DNA of 64,000 nt from Pseudoxanthomonas beigongshangi. Its GTDB lineage: Bacteria; Pseudomonadota; Gammaproteobacteria; Xanthomonadales; Xanthomonadaceae. Below, piece by piece: positions 1-7,764 of the stretch (position 1 is the first letter of the stretch; each line of letters opens with the position of its first letter). The notes under the pieces were generated by a model that was not told where the DNA came from, did not search any database, and was given only the letters and a program-made list of their open reading frames with translations. A program made the translations under genes and the position numbers. Location of the stretch: contig NZ_JADHDV010000009.1 in assembly GCF_016820515.1 (NCBI RefSeq), positions 62,001 to 126,000 on the forward strand, read 5' to 3'.

Positions 1-204
1 GGCCGGTACGGTGGCGAAGGCGAAGCCCGGCGCGTCGGCGAAATCGTGGGCCTTGCCGTCCTGGCTGCCGAAATGGGTGGCGGGGAGCTTCGAGGGATCA
101 AAACCGGCCGGGGCGCTCTGCGCCATCACCGGCGCCAGCCAGCTGGCCCCGAGCATGGCCGCCGCCGCCAGAACAAACATCAGAGCCAACAATGCGCGCC
201 GCAT
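1..204 (-). CDS. Secreted or periplasmic protein of unknown function (partial, runs off the window)
   Basis: Only the first 68 codons are present. The protein begins MRRALLALMFVLAAAAMLGA and continues into a typical Sec signal peptide with likely cleavage after PVMAQS or AQSAP. The mature start reads FDPSKLPATHFGSQDGKAHD. The ATG is preceded by AAGGGAGAACAGG, a good ribosome binding site, which fixes the start. The gene lies downstream of a TetR-type regulator on the same strand, so it may be a target of that regulator; this is inference. The visible part shows no family motif I recognise, so no function is assigned. Confidence 0.75.
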   Translation of the reverse strand, partial: MRRALLALMFVLAAAAMLGASWLAPVMAQSAPAGFDPSKLPATHFGSQDGKAHDFADAPGFAFATVPA

Positions 205-381
205 CCTGTTCTCCCTTGCGCCTGGCTGGCCAAGGCTGGCTAGCCGCAGGGCTTGTAACGTTCATTACGATAAACGCTGAATGAATGCGCGATGGATATC
301 AAGTTGCGGTGCAGCATTTGCCGGCGCGCGACCCGGTGGGCCGGCGGGACGCGAAGGGGATTTTCCGCCACGAATGCCGGA

Positions 382-1059
382 TCAGGCCCGTGGGCGGGGC
401 AGGACGCCTTCCAGGAAGATCGACACCGCTTCGCGGGCTTCCACCTTGACCCGCGGCTTGTCGGCCACGCCGATGCGGCCGTTGACCGAACGCAGGATCA
501 CGCCGCCGAACACCATCATGTAGAAGCGGTCCGCGACGATGGCGGGGTGCTCCAGAATGAGCCGTCCGCTCAGTTTCTCGCGCTCGAAGTACTGGGTGAG
601 CAGGCGCTCGGCCGGCGTCACGCCATGTTCCATGAACCAGTCGCGCAACTCCGGAAAGCACAAGCCCTCGCCGACCACGATGCGGTGGGTGACGATGCGG
701 CCCGGCGACAGGATTTCCTCGACCATGCGCTCGGCCGCCAGCGGCAGCGCCTGCTCGGGCGGCAGGTCGGAGCGGTACAGCATTTCCAGGCCCTCGCCGA
801 AGGCGGCGATGCTGCGCTTCATGATCGCCAGCGCCAGCCCGTGCTTGTCGCCGAACGCGTTGTAGAGCGTGGACAGCGAGCCGCCCGAACGGGCGACCAC
901 GTCGTTCAGGCGCGCATTGCGGTAGCCCTTTTCCAGGAACACTTCGGTGGCCGCCTCGATGAATCGCTCGATGCGCAGTTCGATCCGCCCGGACACATCG
1001 GTGCGCGGGCGCGAGGACTTGTCGGACGGATGGTGCGGCGGTTCGGGGAAATCCGTCAT
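382..1059 (-). CDS. TetR/AcrR family transcriptional regulator
   Basis: 225 aa, the usual TetR length. Residues about 25-75 carry the TetR helix-turn-helix, with FIEAATEVFLEKGYRNARLN leading into the recognition helix region GSLSTLYNAFGDKHGL. The C-terminal two thirds are helical, as expected for a ligand-binding and dimer domain, and resemble the C-terminal domain of AcrR-like regulators of efflux or lipid genes. The start lies 13 nt after the ccmB stop on the same strand, so it could be read through from ccmAB, although a functional link is not obvious. The ligand is unknown. Confidence 0.9.
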   Translation of the reverse strand: MTDFPEPPHHPSDKSSRPRTDVSGRIELRIERFIEAATEVFLEKGYRNARLNDVVARSGGSLSTLYNAFGDKHGLALAIMKRSIAAFGEGLEMLYRSDLPPEQALPLAAERMVEEILSPGRIVTHRIVVGEGLCFPELRDWFMEHGVTPAERLLTQYFEREKLSGRLILEHPAIVADRFYMMVFGGVILRSVNGRIGVADKPRVKVEAREAVSIFLEGVLPRPRA

Positions 1060-1072
1060 GGGCGGCGAGGAA

Positions 1073-1756
1073 TCAGTTGAGGGCGATGCGGATCGCGGCG
1101 GCGGCGGTCAGCGGTGCCAGCACCAGCGCCATCACCAGACCGGCGCCAAGCAGCAGCAGCGCGCCGCTGCCGTCCAGGCCCTGCGCGCTGGCGGCGACGC
1201 TGCCGGCGCCGAACACCAGGATCGGCACGTACAGCGGCAGCGCCAGCAGCGCGACCAGAATGCCCGAGCGTCGCATGCCGACCGTCAACGCGGCGACCAC
1301 GGCGCCGAGCAGGCTCAGCAACGGCGTGCCCAGCGCGAGCGAGGCGAGCAGGGCCGGCAGTTGCGGGCGCGGCAGGTGCAGCAGTTCGCCCAGCAGCGGG
1401 GTCACCAGGATCAGCGGCAGCGCGGTGGTCGCCCAGTGGGTCAGCACGCGCACCGCGACCAGCCAGGCCAGCGGCACCGGCGCGAGGATCCATTGTTCCA
1501 GCGAACCGTCCTCGGCATCACCCCGGAACAGCGTGTCCAGCGACAGCAGGCCGGCCAGCAGCACCGCCACCCAGATCACCGCCGAGGCGACCTTGCCCAG
1601 CGCTTCGGGTTCGCCGCCCAGGCCGAGCGCGAACACCACCACCACCAGCAGGGCGAACAGCGCCGGTTGCAGCGCGTCGCCGCGACGGCGCCACATCAGG
1701 CGCAGGTCGCGTACGACCAGCGCCGACGCGGAGGACCACAGGCCGGGCGTGCTCAT
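1073..1756 (-). CDS. ccmB: Haem exporter permease CcmB (cytochrome c maturation)
   Basis: 227 aa, close to the family length of about 220. It has six hydrophobic segments and the CcmB N-terminal pattern of a short cytoplasmic stretch ([20 protein letters not shown]) before the first membrane span. CcmB forms an inner-membrane ABC complex with CcmA. In System I cytochrome c maturation the complex with CcmC releases haem-loaded CcmE. The ATG overlaps the ccmA stop codon as ATGA, so the two genes are translationally coupled. Downstream comes a TetR gene rather than ccmC, so this pair is separated from the rest of the ccm set, at least on this side. Confidence 0.93.
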   Translation of the reverse strand: MSTPGLWSSASALVVRDLRLMWRRRGDALQPALFALLVVVVFALGLGGEPEALGKVASAVIWVAVLLAGLLSLDTLFRGDAEDGSLEQWILAPVPLAWLVAVRVLTHWATTALPLILVTPLLGELLHLPRPQLPALLASLALGTPLLSLLGAVVAALTVGMRRSGILVALLALPLYVPILVFGAGSVAASAQGLDGSGALLLLGAGLVMALVLAPLTAAAAIRIALN

Positions 1757-2397
1757 GCCGCACCTCCCAGCATCAGCATCCGGGTCTGCACCGGCGGCGC
1801 CGCGTAGGCGCCGTGCGTGGTGACCAGCGCGGCGCCACCGCTGCGCAGGTGGGCGGAGATCATCCGGTTGACCAGGTTGATGCCCTCCAGGTCTAGATTG
1901 GCGTAGGGCTCGTCGAGCAGCCACAGCGGCGCCGGTGACAGCCACAGCCGGGCCAGCGAAAGCCGCTTCTTCTGCCCGGCGGAGAGTTGCCGCGCCAGCG
2001 CGTCCTCGTAACCGGCCAGGCCGACCATCGCCAGCGCGTTGCCCGGCATCTGGCGGGCGCGGCGACCGTGCAGGCCGCACAGGAAATTGAGGTTCTCCAG
2101 CGTGTCCAGGTCCGCCTTCAGCGCGGGCAGGTGGCCCAGGTAGGCGATCGCCCGCGAACGCTGGATGGCGCTGGCGGGGCGGCCATCGATCTCGATGTCG
2201 CCGCGGTCGGCGCGCAGCAGGCCGGCCAGCACGCGCAGCAGGGTGGTCTTGCCGGCGCCGTTGCCGCCCTGCACCAGCAATGCCTCGCCGGCATTGACGG
2301 CGAATTCCAGCGGGCCGAACACCGGTTCGTCGTTGCGCGAAAAAGCCAGGCCACGGGCGGCCAGCAGCGGCGGAGGGGTCGGAACGGAATCGATCAT
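1753..2397 (-). CDS. ccmA: Haem exporter ATP-binding protein CcmA
   Basis: 214 aa ABC ATPase. Walker [10 protein letters not shown] is at residues 44-52, the signature LSAGQKKR at 138-145 in the form typical of CcmA, Walker B WLLDEP at 159-164, and the switch histidine at about 195. It powers the CcmAB complex that recycles CcmE during periplasmic haem attachment to c-type cytochromes. It is the first gene of the ccmAB pair. A -10-like TACAAT on the same strand lies about 50 nt upstream. Cytochrome c clients in this window include the membrane-anchored CXXCH protein at 18103-18540. Confidence 0.94.
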   Translation of the reverse strand: MIDSVPTPPPLLAARGLAFSRNDEPVFGPLEFAVNAGEALLVQGGNGAGKTTLLRVLAGLLRADRGDIEIDGRPASAIQRSRAIAYLGHLPALKADLDTLENLNFLCGLHGRRARQMPGNALAMVGLAGYEDALARQLSAGQKKRLSLARLWLSPAPLWLLDEPYANLDLEGINLVNRMISAHLRSGGAALVTTHGAYAAPPVQTRMLMLGGAA

Positions 2398-2447
2398 CAG
2401 GCGGAAGCCTTCGAAGAAGGCGGGTCTCGGGCGGCAATCAGCCGGCT

Positions 2448-2453
2448 ATTGTA
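2448..2453 (-). promoter_or_regulatory. Candidate -10 element of the ccmAB promoter
   Basis: Read on the minus strand this is TACAAT, a good sigma-70 -10 hexamer, placed so that transcription would begin about 45 nt before the ccmA ATG. I see no clear -35 at 17 nt, so the call rests on the -10 and its position in a non-coding gap. Confidence 0.4.
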
Positions 2454-2491
2454 TGCGAGCCCCCACGCGGTGCTCCTTGCGCGGCTGGCGC

Positions 2492-2968
2492 TCAGCCGGC
2501 CCATTCCACCGCCGGAAGATCCGGCGCATCGCCTGGTCGCGTCCACATCAGCCTCAGCCGGACCGGTTGCCCTTGCCGCCAGTGCAGGATGCCGCCCTGG
2601 GAAAAGGCGCGCGCGAGCGCATCGGCGTCCTCGCGTGCCAGATCCAGCACCAGCCAGCCGGGTTCGAGCCAGCCGCCGCGGTCGTCGCCGGCCCGGGCCG
2701 GCACATGGACATGTCCGGCCTCGCCCAAGCGGGCCCGCAGGCGCCGATCGGCCGCGCGGTTGTCCTCGTCGGTGCGCGTGGTCAGAGGCGGGTTCCAGGC
2801 CGTGATCCACAGGTAGTCGCGGGCCGGCAGGCGCGCCTCCAGCGCCGCCGCCGGCTTGCCGATCCGCAGCGGCCAGGCGCGCTCGTCCAGCAGCACCTCG
2901 TAGCGGGCCGCGCACCAGGCCCGCGCCAGCCGGCATTTTTCCGGATCGGGAACGCTGTATCCGTTCAT
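2492..2968 (-). CDS. DUF3293 domain-containing protein
   Basis: 158 aa from the ATG beginning MNGYSVPDPEKC; an upstream in-frame ATG at 2995 would add nine residues and cannot be excluded. It has the pattern of the DUF3293 family: a charged N-terminal helix, then DYLWITAWNPPLTTRTDEDN (ITAWNP is the family hallmark), a central region with paired charges, and a C-terminal beta strand GQPVRLRLMW. Function is unknown; the family is cytoplasmic and common in proteobacteria. It is divergent from the aminotransferase at 3037 with only about 70 nt between them, so both promoters must lie there. Confidence 0.75.
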   Translation of the reverse strand: MNGYSVPDPEKCRLARAWCAARYEVLLDERAWPLRIGKPAAALEARLPARDYLWITAWNPPLTTRTDEDNRAADRRLRARLGEAGHVHVPARAGDDRGGWLEPGWLVLDLAREDADALARAFSQGGILHWRQGQPVRLRLMWTRPGDAPDLPAVEWAG

Positions 2969-3036
2969 GGCCCCATCATCGCCGGACACCTTCATTGCGT
3001 ACACTCCGCAGTCCCCCTGTGAGACCGGACCGGCGG

Positions 3037-4185
3037 ATGCCTCTCGAAACCAAGCTGCCCAAGGTGGGCACCACCATTTTCACCGTGATGTCGCAACTGG
3101 CCGCCGAGCACGGGGCAGTCAATCTGGGGCAGGGCTTCCCCGATTTCGCGGTGCCGCAACGGCTGGTCGACGAACTGGACCGCGCCATGCGCGAGGGCCA
3201 CAACCAGTACGCACCGATGACCGGCGTGTTGCCGCTGCGCCAGGCGATCGCCGGGAAGGTGCTGCGCTGCTACGGTCGCCAGGTCAATCCGGACACCGAA
3301 ATCACCGTCACCAGTGGCGCCACCGAGGCCCTGTTCAATGCCATCCACGCGGTGGTGCGCCCGGGCGAGGAAGTGATCGTGCTGGATCCGGCCTACGACA
3401 GCTACGAGCCGGCGATCGAACTGGCCGGTGCGCGCGCGATCCATGTCGCGCTGGATCCGCGCAGCTTCGCGGTGGACTGGGACAAGATCCGCGCCGCGAT
3501 CACGCCGCGCACCCGCCTGCTGATCATCAACAGCCCGCACAATCCTTCCGGCGCGATGCTCGACGAAACGGACATGAAGGCGCTGGCCGAGATCCTGCGC
3601 GACACCGGCATCTTCCTGATCTCCGACGAGGTCTACGAGCACATCGTGTTCGACGGTCGCCGGCACGAATCGGTGCTGCGCTACCCGGAACTGGCCGAGC
3701 GCGCCTTCGTGGTGTCCAGCTTCGGCAAGACCTACCACTGCACCGGCTGGAAGATCGGCTACGCGATCGCGCCGCCCGCGCTGAGCGCCGAATTCCGCAA
3801 GGTCCACCAGTACAACGTGTTCTGCACGTTCGCGCCGGCCCAGCATGCGTTCGCGGCGATGATCCGCGACGAACCGGAGCATTACGAGCAATTGGGCGCG
3901 TTCTACCAGGAAAAGCGTGATCGCTTCCGCGCGCAGCTGCTGGAAACCCGCCTGAAGCCGCTGCCGGTGCCGGGCGGATATTTCCAACTGGTGGACTATT
4001 CGGCGGTCAGCGATCTGCCGGACACCGAGTTCGTGCGCTGGCTGACCATCGAACATGGCGTCACCGCGATTCCGCTGTCGCCGTTCTACGAGAACGCGCC
4101 GGCGGATCAGCGCCTGGCGCGCCTGTGCTTCGCCAAGAATGCGGCCACGCTGGACGCGGCCATCGAACGCCTGAAGAAGCTGTAG
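3037..4185 (+). CDS. PLP-dependent aminotransferase, methionine/glutamine transaminase (YbdL/KAT type)
   Basis: 382 aa, fold-type I aminotransferase. The Schiff-base lysine is K231 in SSFGKTYHCTGWK, D197 in SDEVY contacts the PLP pyridine nitrogen, and N168 in NSPHNPSG is the asparagine of the family motif. The spacing and the sequence HCTGWKIGYAI resemble YbdL and kynurenine aminotransferase II-like enzymes, which use methionine, glutamine or aromatic amino acids. The ATG at 3037 is preferred over a TTG at 2995 because homologues begin near KLPKVGTTIFTVMSQLA. An omega-amidase gene follows after 30 nt, which fits a glutamine transaminase/omega-amidase pair that re-aminates 4-methylthio-2-oxobutanoate in methionine salvage. 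Confidence 0.9.
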   Translation: MPLETKLPKVGTTIFTVMSQLAAEHGAVNLGQGFPDFAVPQRLVDELDRAMREGHNQYAPMTGVLPLRQAIAGKVLRCYGRQVNPDTEITVTSGATEALFNAIHAVVRPGEEVIVLDPAYDSYEPAIELAGARAIHVALDPRSFAVDWDKIRAAITPRTRLLIINSPHNPSGAMLDETDMKALAEILRDTGIFLISDEVYEHIVFDGRRHESVLRYPELAERAFVVSSFGKTYHCTGWKIGYAIAPPALSAEFRKVHQYNVFCTFAPAQHAFAAMIRDEPEHYEQLGAFYQEKRDRFRAQLLETRLKPLPVPGGYFQLVDYSAVSDLPDTEFVRWLTIEHGVTAIPLSPFYENAPADQRLARLCFAKNAATLDAAIERLKKL

Positions 4186-4215
4186 TTTTCCATCACCAGA
4201 CGGATCCAGACCGAC

Positions 4216-5013
4216 ATGCAGGACCTGCACCTTTCCCTCGTCCAGGGCATCACCCGCTGGCATGACCCGGCCGGCAACCGCGAGTATTACGGCGACCTGA
4301 TCGCGCCGCTGGCGGGCCAGACGGATCTGGTGATCCTGCCGGAGACCTTTACCAGCGGCTTCAGCAACGATGCCATCGACCGCGCCGAAGGCATGGACGG
4401 TGAAACCGTCGCCTGGATCCGCGCGCAGGCGCGCAAGCTCGATGCGGCGGTGACCGGCAGCGTGCAGCTGCGCACCGGCGAGGGCGTGTTCAACCGCCTG
4501 CTGTGGGCCACGCCCGATGGCGAACTGCGCAGCTACGACAAGCGCCACCTGTTCCGTTACGCCAACGAGCACAAGCGCTACGCCGCCGGCCGCGAGCGCC
4601 TGACCGTGGAATGGAAGGGCTGGCGGATCAATCCGCAGGTCTGCTACGACCTGCGCTTCCCGGTGTTCTGCCGCAACCGCTACGACGTGGAGCGGCCGGG
4701 GCAGCTGGATTTCGATCTGCAGATCTTCGTCGCCAACTGGCCGGCGGCGCGCGCCCATGCCTGGCGCACGCTGCTGCGCGCGCGCGCCATCGAGAACCTG
4801 TGCTTCGTCGCGGCGGTCAACCGCGCCGGCACCGACGGCAACAACCTCGATTATTCCGGCGACAGCGCGGTGATCGATTTTCTCGGCCAACCGCAGGTGG
4901 AGCTGGGGCCGGGCGAGGGCGTCACCACCGCGACCATCTCGGCCGACGCGCTGGCGACGCACCGCGAGCGCTTCCCGGCGATGCTCGATGCGGACCGGTT
5001 CGAGCTTGCCTGA
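4216..5013 (+). CDS. Omega-amidase, YafV/Nit2-type nitrilase superfamily hydrolase
   Basis: 265 aa. The nitrilase triad is complete: E43 in LPETFTSGF, K109 in YDKRHLF and C143 in QVCYDLRFP. YDKRHLF and QVCYDLRFPVF match the YafV/Nit2 branch, which hydrolyses 2-oxoglutaramate to 2-oxoglutarate and ammonia. The product of the neighbouring transaminase, when glutamine is the donor, is exactly this substrate, so the two enzymes form a short pathway. The last 26 nt overlap the start of the DUF488 gene in another frame. No signal peptide; cytoplasmic. Confidence 0.92.
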   Translation: MQDLHLSLVQGITRWHDPAGNREYYGDLIAPLAGQTDLVILPETFTSGFSNDAIDRAEGMDGETVAWIRAQARKLDAAVTGSVQLRTGEGVFNRLLWATPDGELRSYDKRHLFRYANEHKRYAAGRERLTVEWKGWRINPQVCYDLRFPVFCRNRYDVERPGQLDFDLQIFVANWPAARAHAWRTLLRARAIENLCFVAAVNRAGTDGNNLDYSGDSAVIDFLGQPQVELGPGEGVTTATISADALATHRERFPAMLDADRFELA

Positions 5014-5560
5014 AGCGCCGCGCCGCATCTGGACCATCGGGCATTCCAGCCGCGACTGGCATGCCTTCGCGGCGATACTCACCGCTGCGAGCATCGAGGT
5101 CGTGGCGGATGTGCGCCGCTACGCCGCCTCGCAACGGTATCCGCAGTTCGCAGGCGCCGCGCTGATGCGTGGCCTGTCGGAGCTGGATATCGACTACCGG
5201 CCGATGCCTTCGCTGGGCGGACGCCGCGAACCGCGCCCGGACTCGGTGAACACCGCCTGGCGACAGCCGGGCTTCCGCGGCTACGCGGACTACATGCAGA
5301 CGGCGGCCTTCATCGATGCCCGCGCCGCGCTGGCCGAAGTCGCCGGGCGCCGGCCGACCGCGTTCCTGTGCGCCGAAGCGGACTGGCGCAACTGCCATCG
5401 CGGCCTGATCGCTGACGCCTTCACCGCCGACGGCTGGGAGGTCCGCCATCTGCTCGACGACGGACGACATGAAATCCACCCGCTGACCCGCGCCGCGCGC
5501 CTGGTGGATGGCCACCTGGACTACTCCCTTCCGGTGCCACCGCAAGGCGAGTTGTTCTGA
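4988..5560 (+). CDS. DUF488 family protein
   Basis: 190 aa. It has the DUF488 landmarks: an N-terminal IWTIGHSSRDWHAFAAIL, the VVADVRRYAASQRYPQFAG strand-loop with conserved Arg residues, DYRPMPSLGGRREP, and the metal-like or catalytic stretch FLCAEADWRNCHRGLIAD. The family's biochemical function is not settled. It overlaps the end of the omega-amidase gene by 26 nt and therefore belongs to the same transcript, but no link to the amidase reaction is known. The ATG used is the only good one before the conserved TIGHS motif. Confidence 0.85.
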   Translation: MRTGSSLPEAPRRIWTIGHSSRDWHAFAAILTAASIEVVADVRRYAASQRYPQFAGAALMRGLSELDIDYRPMPSLGGRREPRPDSVNTAWRQPGFRGYADYMQTAAFIDARAALAEVAGRRPTAFLCAEADWRNCHRGLIADAFTADGWEVRHLLDDGRHEIHPLTRAARLVDGHLDYSLPVPPQGELF

Positions 5561-5574
5561 GCTTCATCGGCAGT

Positions 5575-5705
5575 TGTGGGAGCGACGTGAGTCGCGATGG
5601 GACGTCCACGGGGCGCACTCTTTCAGGCCTGTCACCTGTCACGACGAATCACGTTGGCGTTTCCGCGTGCCCGGCCATCCGGTCGCGACTTACGTCGCTC
5701 CCACA
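5575..5705. repeat. Inverted pair of REP-type elements (GTGG head)
   Basis: Two 23-nt units lie in opposite orientation at 5575-5597 and 5683-5705. They differ at one position (GTGAGTC against GTAAGTC in the centre). Each begins TGTGGGAGCGACGT and is itself a small imperfect palindrome ending in GTCGCGA. The 85 nt between them have no coding pattern. This matches the REP-doublet (REPIN/BIME) layout known in Pseudomonas and Xanthomonadales. The pair sits between convergent genes, where such elements usually lie. Confidence 0.85.
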
Positions 5706-5720
5706 TGGGAACTCAACGCA

Positions 5721-6167
5721 TCAGCGCGCTGGACGCTCCGGCAGGATCTGGCAGACCGCCTGGCACAGCGCCAGCACCTTGCCGTCAGGATCACGCACCT
5801 CGCCGGCCAGGTGCAGCTGGCCGCGGGTGCGTTCGACGAGGCGTGCCGTGCAGACGATGTGGCCGACTTCCGGCGTCACCGGGCGCAGGTACTGGGTATT
5901 GAGCGAGGTGGTCGCGCTGGGCGGCGCGATCAGGTAGGAAAACGGACCCAGGGTGTTGTCGAGCGCAGCGACGATGAAGCCGCCCTGCATGTGGCCGATC
6001 GGATTCTGGTAGCGCGCCAACACCGGAAACCGCATGCGCAGCGATTCGCCTTCGACGTACTCGACCACCTCGCCTTGCATGTCCAGCAGGCAGGGCGGCG
6101 GGATCTGCAACGGCGCGCCCGCCGAAAACCGCGCGCGCAACAACGCATTGATGTCGACCACGCTCAC
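5721..6167 (-). CDS. Hotdog-fold thioesterase, PaaI family
   Basis: 148 aa, single hotdog domain. The catalytic loop reads NPIGHMQGGFIVAALDNTLG at residues 55-74, with N55, H59, the GG pair and D70 in the PaaI positions. The later strand TTSLNTQYLRPV is also typical. The family hydrolyses acyl- or aryl-CoA thioesters; the substrate here cannot be told. Translation starts at GTG, which overlaps the upstream stop codon as GTGA, so it is coupled to the gene at 6164-6544. The stop is next to the REP pair. Confidence 0.88.
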   Translation of the reverse strand: MSVVDINALLRARFSAGAPLQIPPPCLLDMQGEVVEYVEGESLRMRFPVLARYQNPIGHMQGGFIVAALDNTLGPFSYLIAPPSATTSLNTQYLRPVTPEVGHIVCTARLVERTRGQLHLAGEVRDPDGKVLALCQAVCQILPERPAR

Positions 6168-6544
6168 GGGGTGAAGCTCAGTTCGAACGCGGCCAGGAAC
6201 GGCGCGCGCGGCGGCGGCTCCAGGAAGCGCCCGTTGAGTTCCTTCTCCACGCAGACCGCCAGCGCGGTGTCGCCCTGGCGCCAGGTGCGGACGATGCGGC
6301 CGCGCGCGTCCACCTCGACGACGATCACGAACGCGGCGGTGTCGTGGCGCGGATCGGCGCAGTTGGCGACGCTGGTTTCCAGTTGCCGCGACTGCGCCTG
6401 CTGGAAGGCCGCGCGCTTCACCGGATCCAGCGAGGCCTCGTCGCGATCCGCCTGCGCCTTGGCATCGGCGAACCCCCGCGGTGTCTGCGCGGGTCCGGCG
6501 AACGGCAGCAGGGCGAGGGCGAGCAACAGGCCGGCACGGATCAT
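6164..6544 (-). CDS. Small secreted protein of unknown function
   Basis: 126 aa with signal peptide MIRAGLLLALALLPFAGPAQ. The mature part has a charged helical segment (AKAQADRDEASLDPVKRAAF) and a C-terminal beta-rich part, FVIVVEVDARGRIVRTWRQG followed by CVEKELNGRFLEPPPRAPFL, which resembles the TonB C-terminal/energy-transducing-like domain often seen in small periplasmic proteins of this order. Two cysteines (NCADP and AVCVE) could form a disulphide. The ATG overlaps the stop of the PQQ dehydrogenase gene upstream as ATGA, so the two are co-translated and it may act on or near that enzyme. This role is inference. Confidence 0.75.
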   Translation of the reverse strand: MIRAGLLLALALLPFAGPAQTPRGFADAKAQADRDEASLDPVKRAAFQQAQSRQLETSVANCADPRHDTAAFVIVVEVDARGRIVRTWRQGDTALAVCVEKELNGRFLEPPPRAPFLAAFELSFTP

Positions 6545-7740
6545 GGCTTGGCCTCCGGCGGCGCGAGCCGCAGCAGCTTGCCGTCGTTCTCGTCGGTCAG
6601 CACGTAGACGCTGCCGTCCGGACCAACGCGCACGTCGCGCACGCGCTCGCCGATTTCGTTGAGCAGGCGTTCCTCCGACACGATCGCATCGCCCTTCAGG
6701 CTCAGGCGGATCAGGTTGCGCTCGGCCAGCGAGCCGAGGAACAGGCTGTCGTTCCAGGGCGAGCCGGCATGGCCGGTGTAGAACGCCATGCCGCTGAGGC
6801 CCGGCGACTTCTCCCACACGTGATAGGGCTGTTCCAAGCCGGCTTTTTCGCGGCCTTGCGCTTCCGGAATCGGCAGACCGGAGTAGTTGATGCCGTGGGT
6901 GATGATCGGCCAGCCGTAGTTGCGGCCGGGTTGCGGCAGGTTGATCTCGTCGCCGCCGCGCGGACCATGCTCGGATTCCCACAGCTTGCCGGTGCGCGGA
7001 TCGATGGCCAGGCCCTGCATGTTGCGGTGGCCGTAGCTCCAGATCTCCGGACGCGCATCGGCCTGTCCGATGAAGGGATTGTCCTGCGGCACGCTGCCAT
7101 CCAGGTTCAGCCGGACCAGCTTGCCTTGCAGCTTGCCCAGTTCCTGCGAGGTGGGCCGATGGTTGCGTTCGCCCTGGCTGATGAACACGTGGCCCTGGCC
7201 GTCGAAAGCCAGCCGCGAGCCGAAATGGTTGGGTCCCTCCAGCTTGGGTTCCTGCCGGTAGATGACCTTCACCTCCGTCAGCGCATCGGCGCCCAGCGTG
7301 GCGGTGGCCACCGCGGTGCCGGCGGTGCCGTTGTCGCCCGGTTCGGCGTAGCTCAGGTAAATGCGCTGGCTGGTGGCGAAATCCGGCGCGAGGACGACGT
7401 CCAGCAGGCCACCCTGGCCTTCGGCGAACACCTTCGGCACGCCCGCCAGCGGCGCGGAGATCGCGCCATCGGCGCCAACCCGGCGCAGTTGCCCCGAGCG
7501 CTCGGTGACCAGGAAGCCGCCTTCCGGCAGCAGCGCCAGGCCCCAGGGATGATCCAGCCCCTGCGCGAGCACGCTGACCTGGATGTTGCCCAGTGCGCTG
7601 GACAGGGCACGCGCGGCCGGCGGTTGCGCGGGCGCGGGTTTCGCGGCGGCGGCTGGCTGGGAATCGCCATCGCGCGCCTGGCAGGCGGACAGCGCGGTGA
7701 CGGCGAACAGGGCAAGGGCGAGGGCGGAACGATGGGGCAT
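6541..7740 (-). CDS. PQQ-dependent sugar dehydrogenase (aldose sugar dehydrogenase type), lipoprotein
   Basis: 399 aa. The lipobox LSAC near residue 19 predicts an outer- or inner-membrane lipoprotein, followed by an Ala/Pro linker and a six-bladed beta-propeller. Motifs of soluble glucose/aldose sugar dehydrogenases are present: GLDHPWGLALLPEGG, YGHRNMQGLAIDP, the PQQ/calcium region ESEHGPRGGDEIN, and NYGWP. The enzyme oxidises aldoses in the periplasm and passes electrons to quinones or cytochromes. The E. coli relative is YliI/Asd. It is the first gene of a three-gene run with the small secreted protein and the thioesterase. I see no PQQ biosynthesis genes in the window. Confidence 0.9.
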   Translation of the reverse strand: MPHRSALALALFAVTALSACQARDGDSQPAAAAKPAPAQPPAARALSSALGNIQVSVLAQGLDHPWGLALLPEGGFLVTERSGQLRRVGADGAISAPLAGVPKVFAEGQGGLLDVVLAPDFATSQRIYLSYAEPGDNGTAGTAVATATLGADALTEVKVIYRQEPKLEGPNHFGSRLAFDGQGHVFISQGERNHRPTSQELGKLQGKLVRLNLDGSVPQDNPFIGQADARPEIWSYGHRNMQGLAIDPRTGKLWESEHGPRGGDEINLPQPGRNYGWPIITHGINYSGLPIPEAQGREKAGLEQPYHVWEKSPGLSGMAFYTGHAGSPWNDSLFLGSLAERNLIRLSLKGDAIVSEERLLNEIGERVRDVRVGPDGSVYVLTDENDGKLLRLAPPEAKP

Positions 7741-7764
7741 CGGAAATCTCCCTGGGGGTTGGGG

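Noticed and set aside
2992..5094. 700-codon open frame on the minus strand
   Set aside because: Antisense shadow of the aminotransferase and omega-amidase, both of which have intact catalytic motifs.
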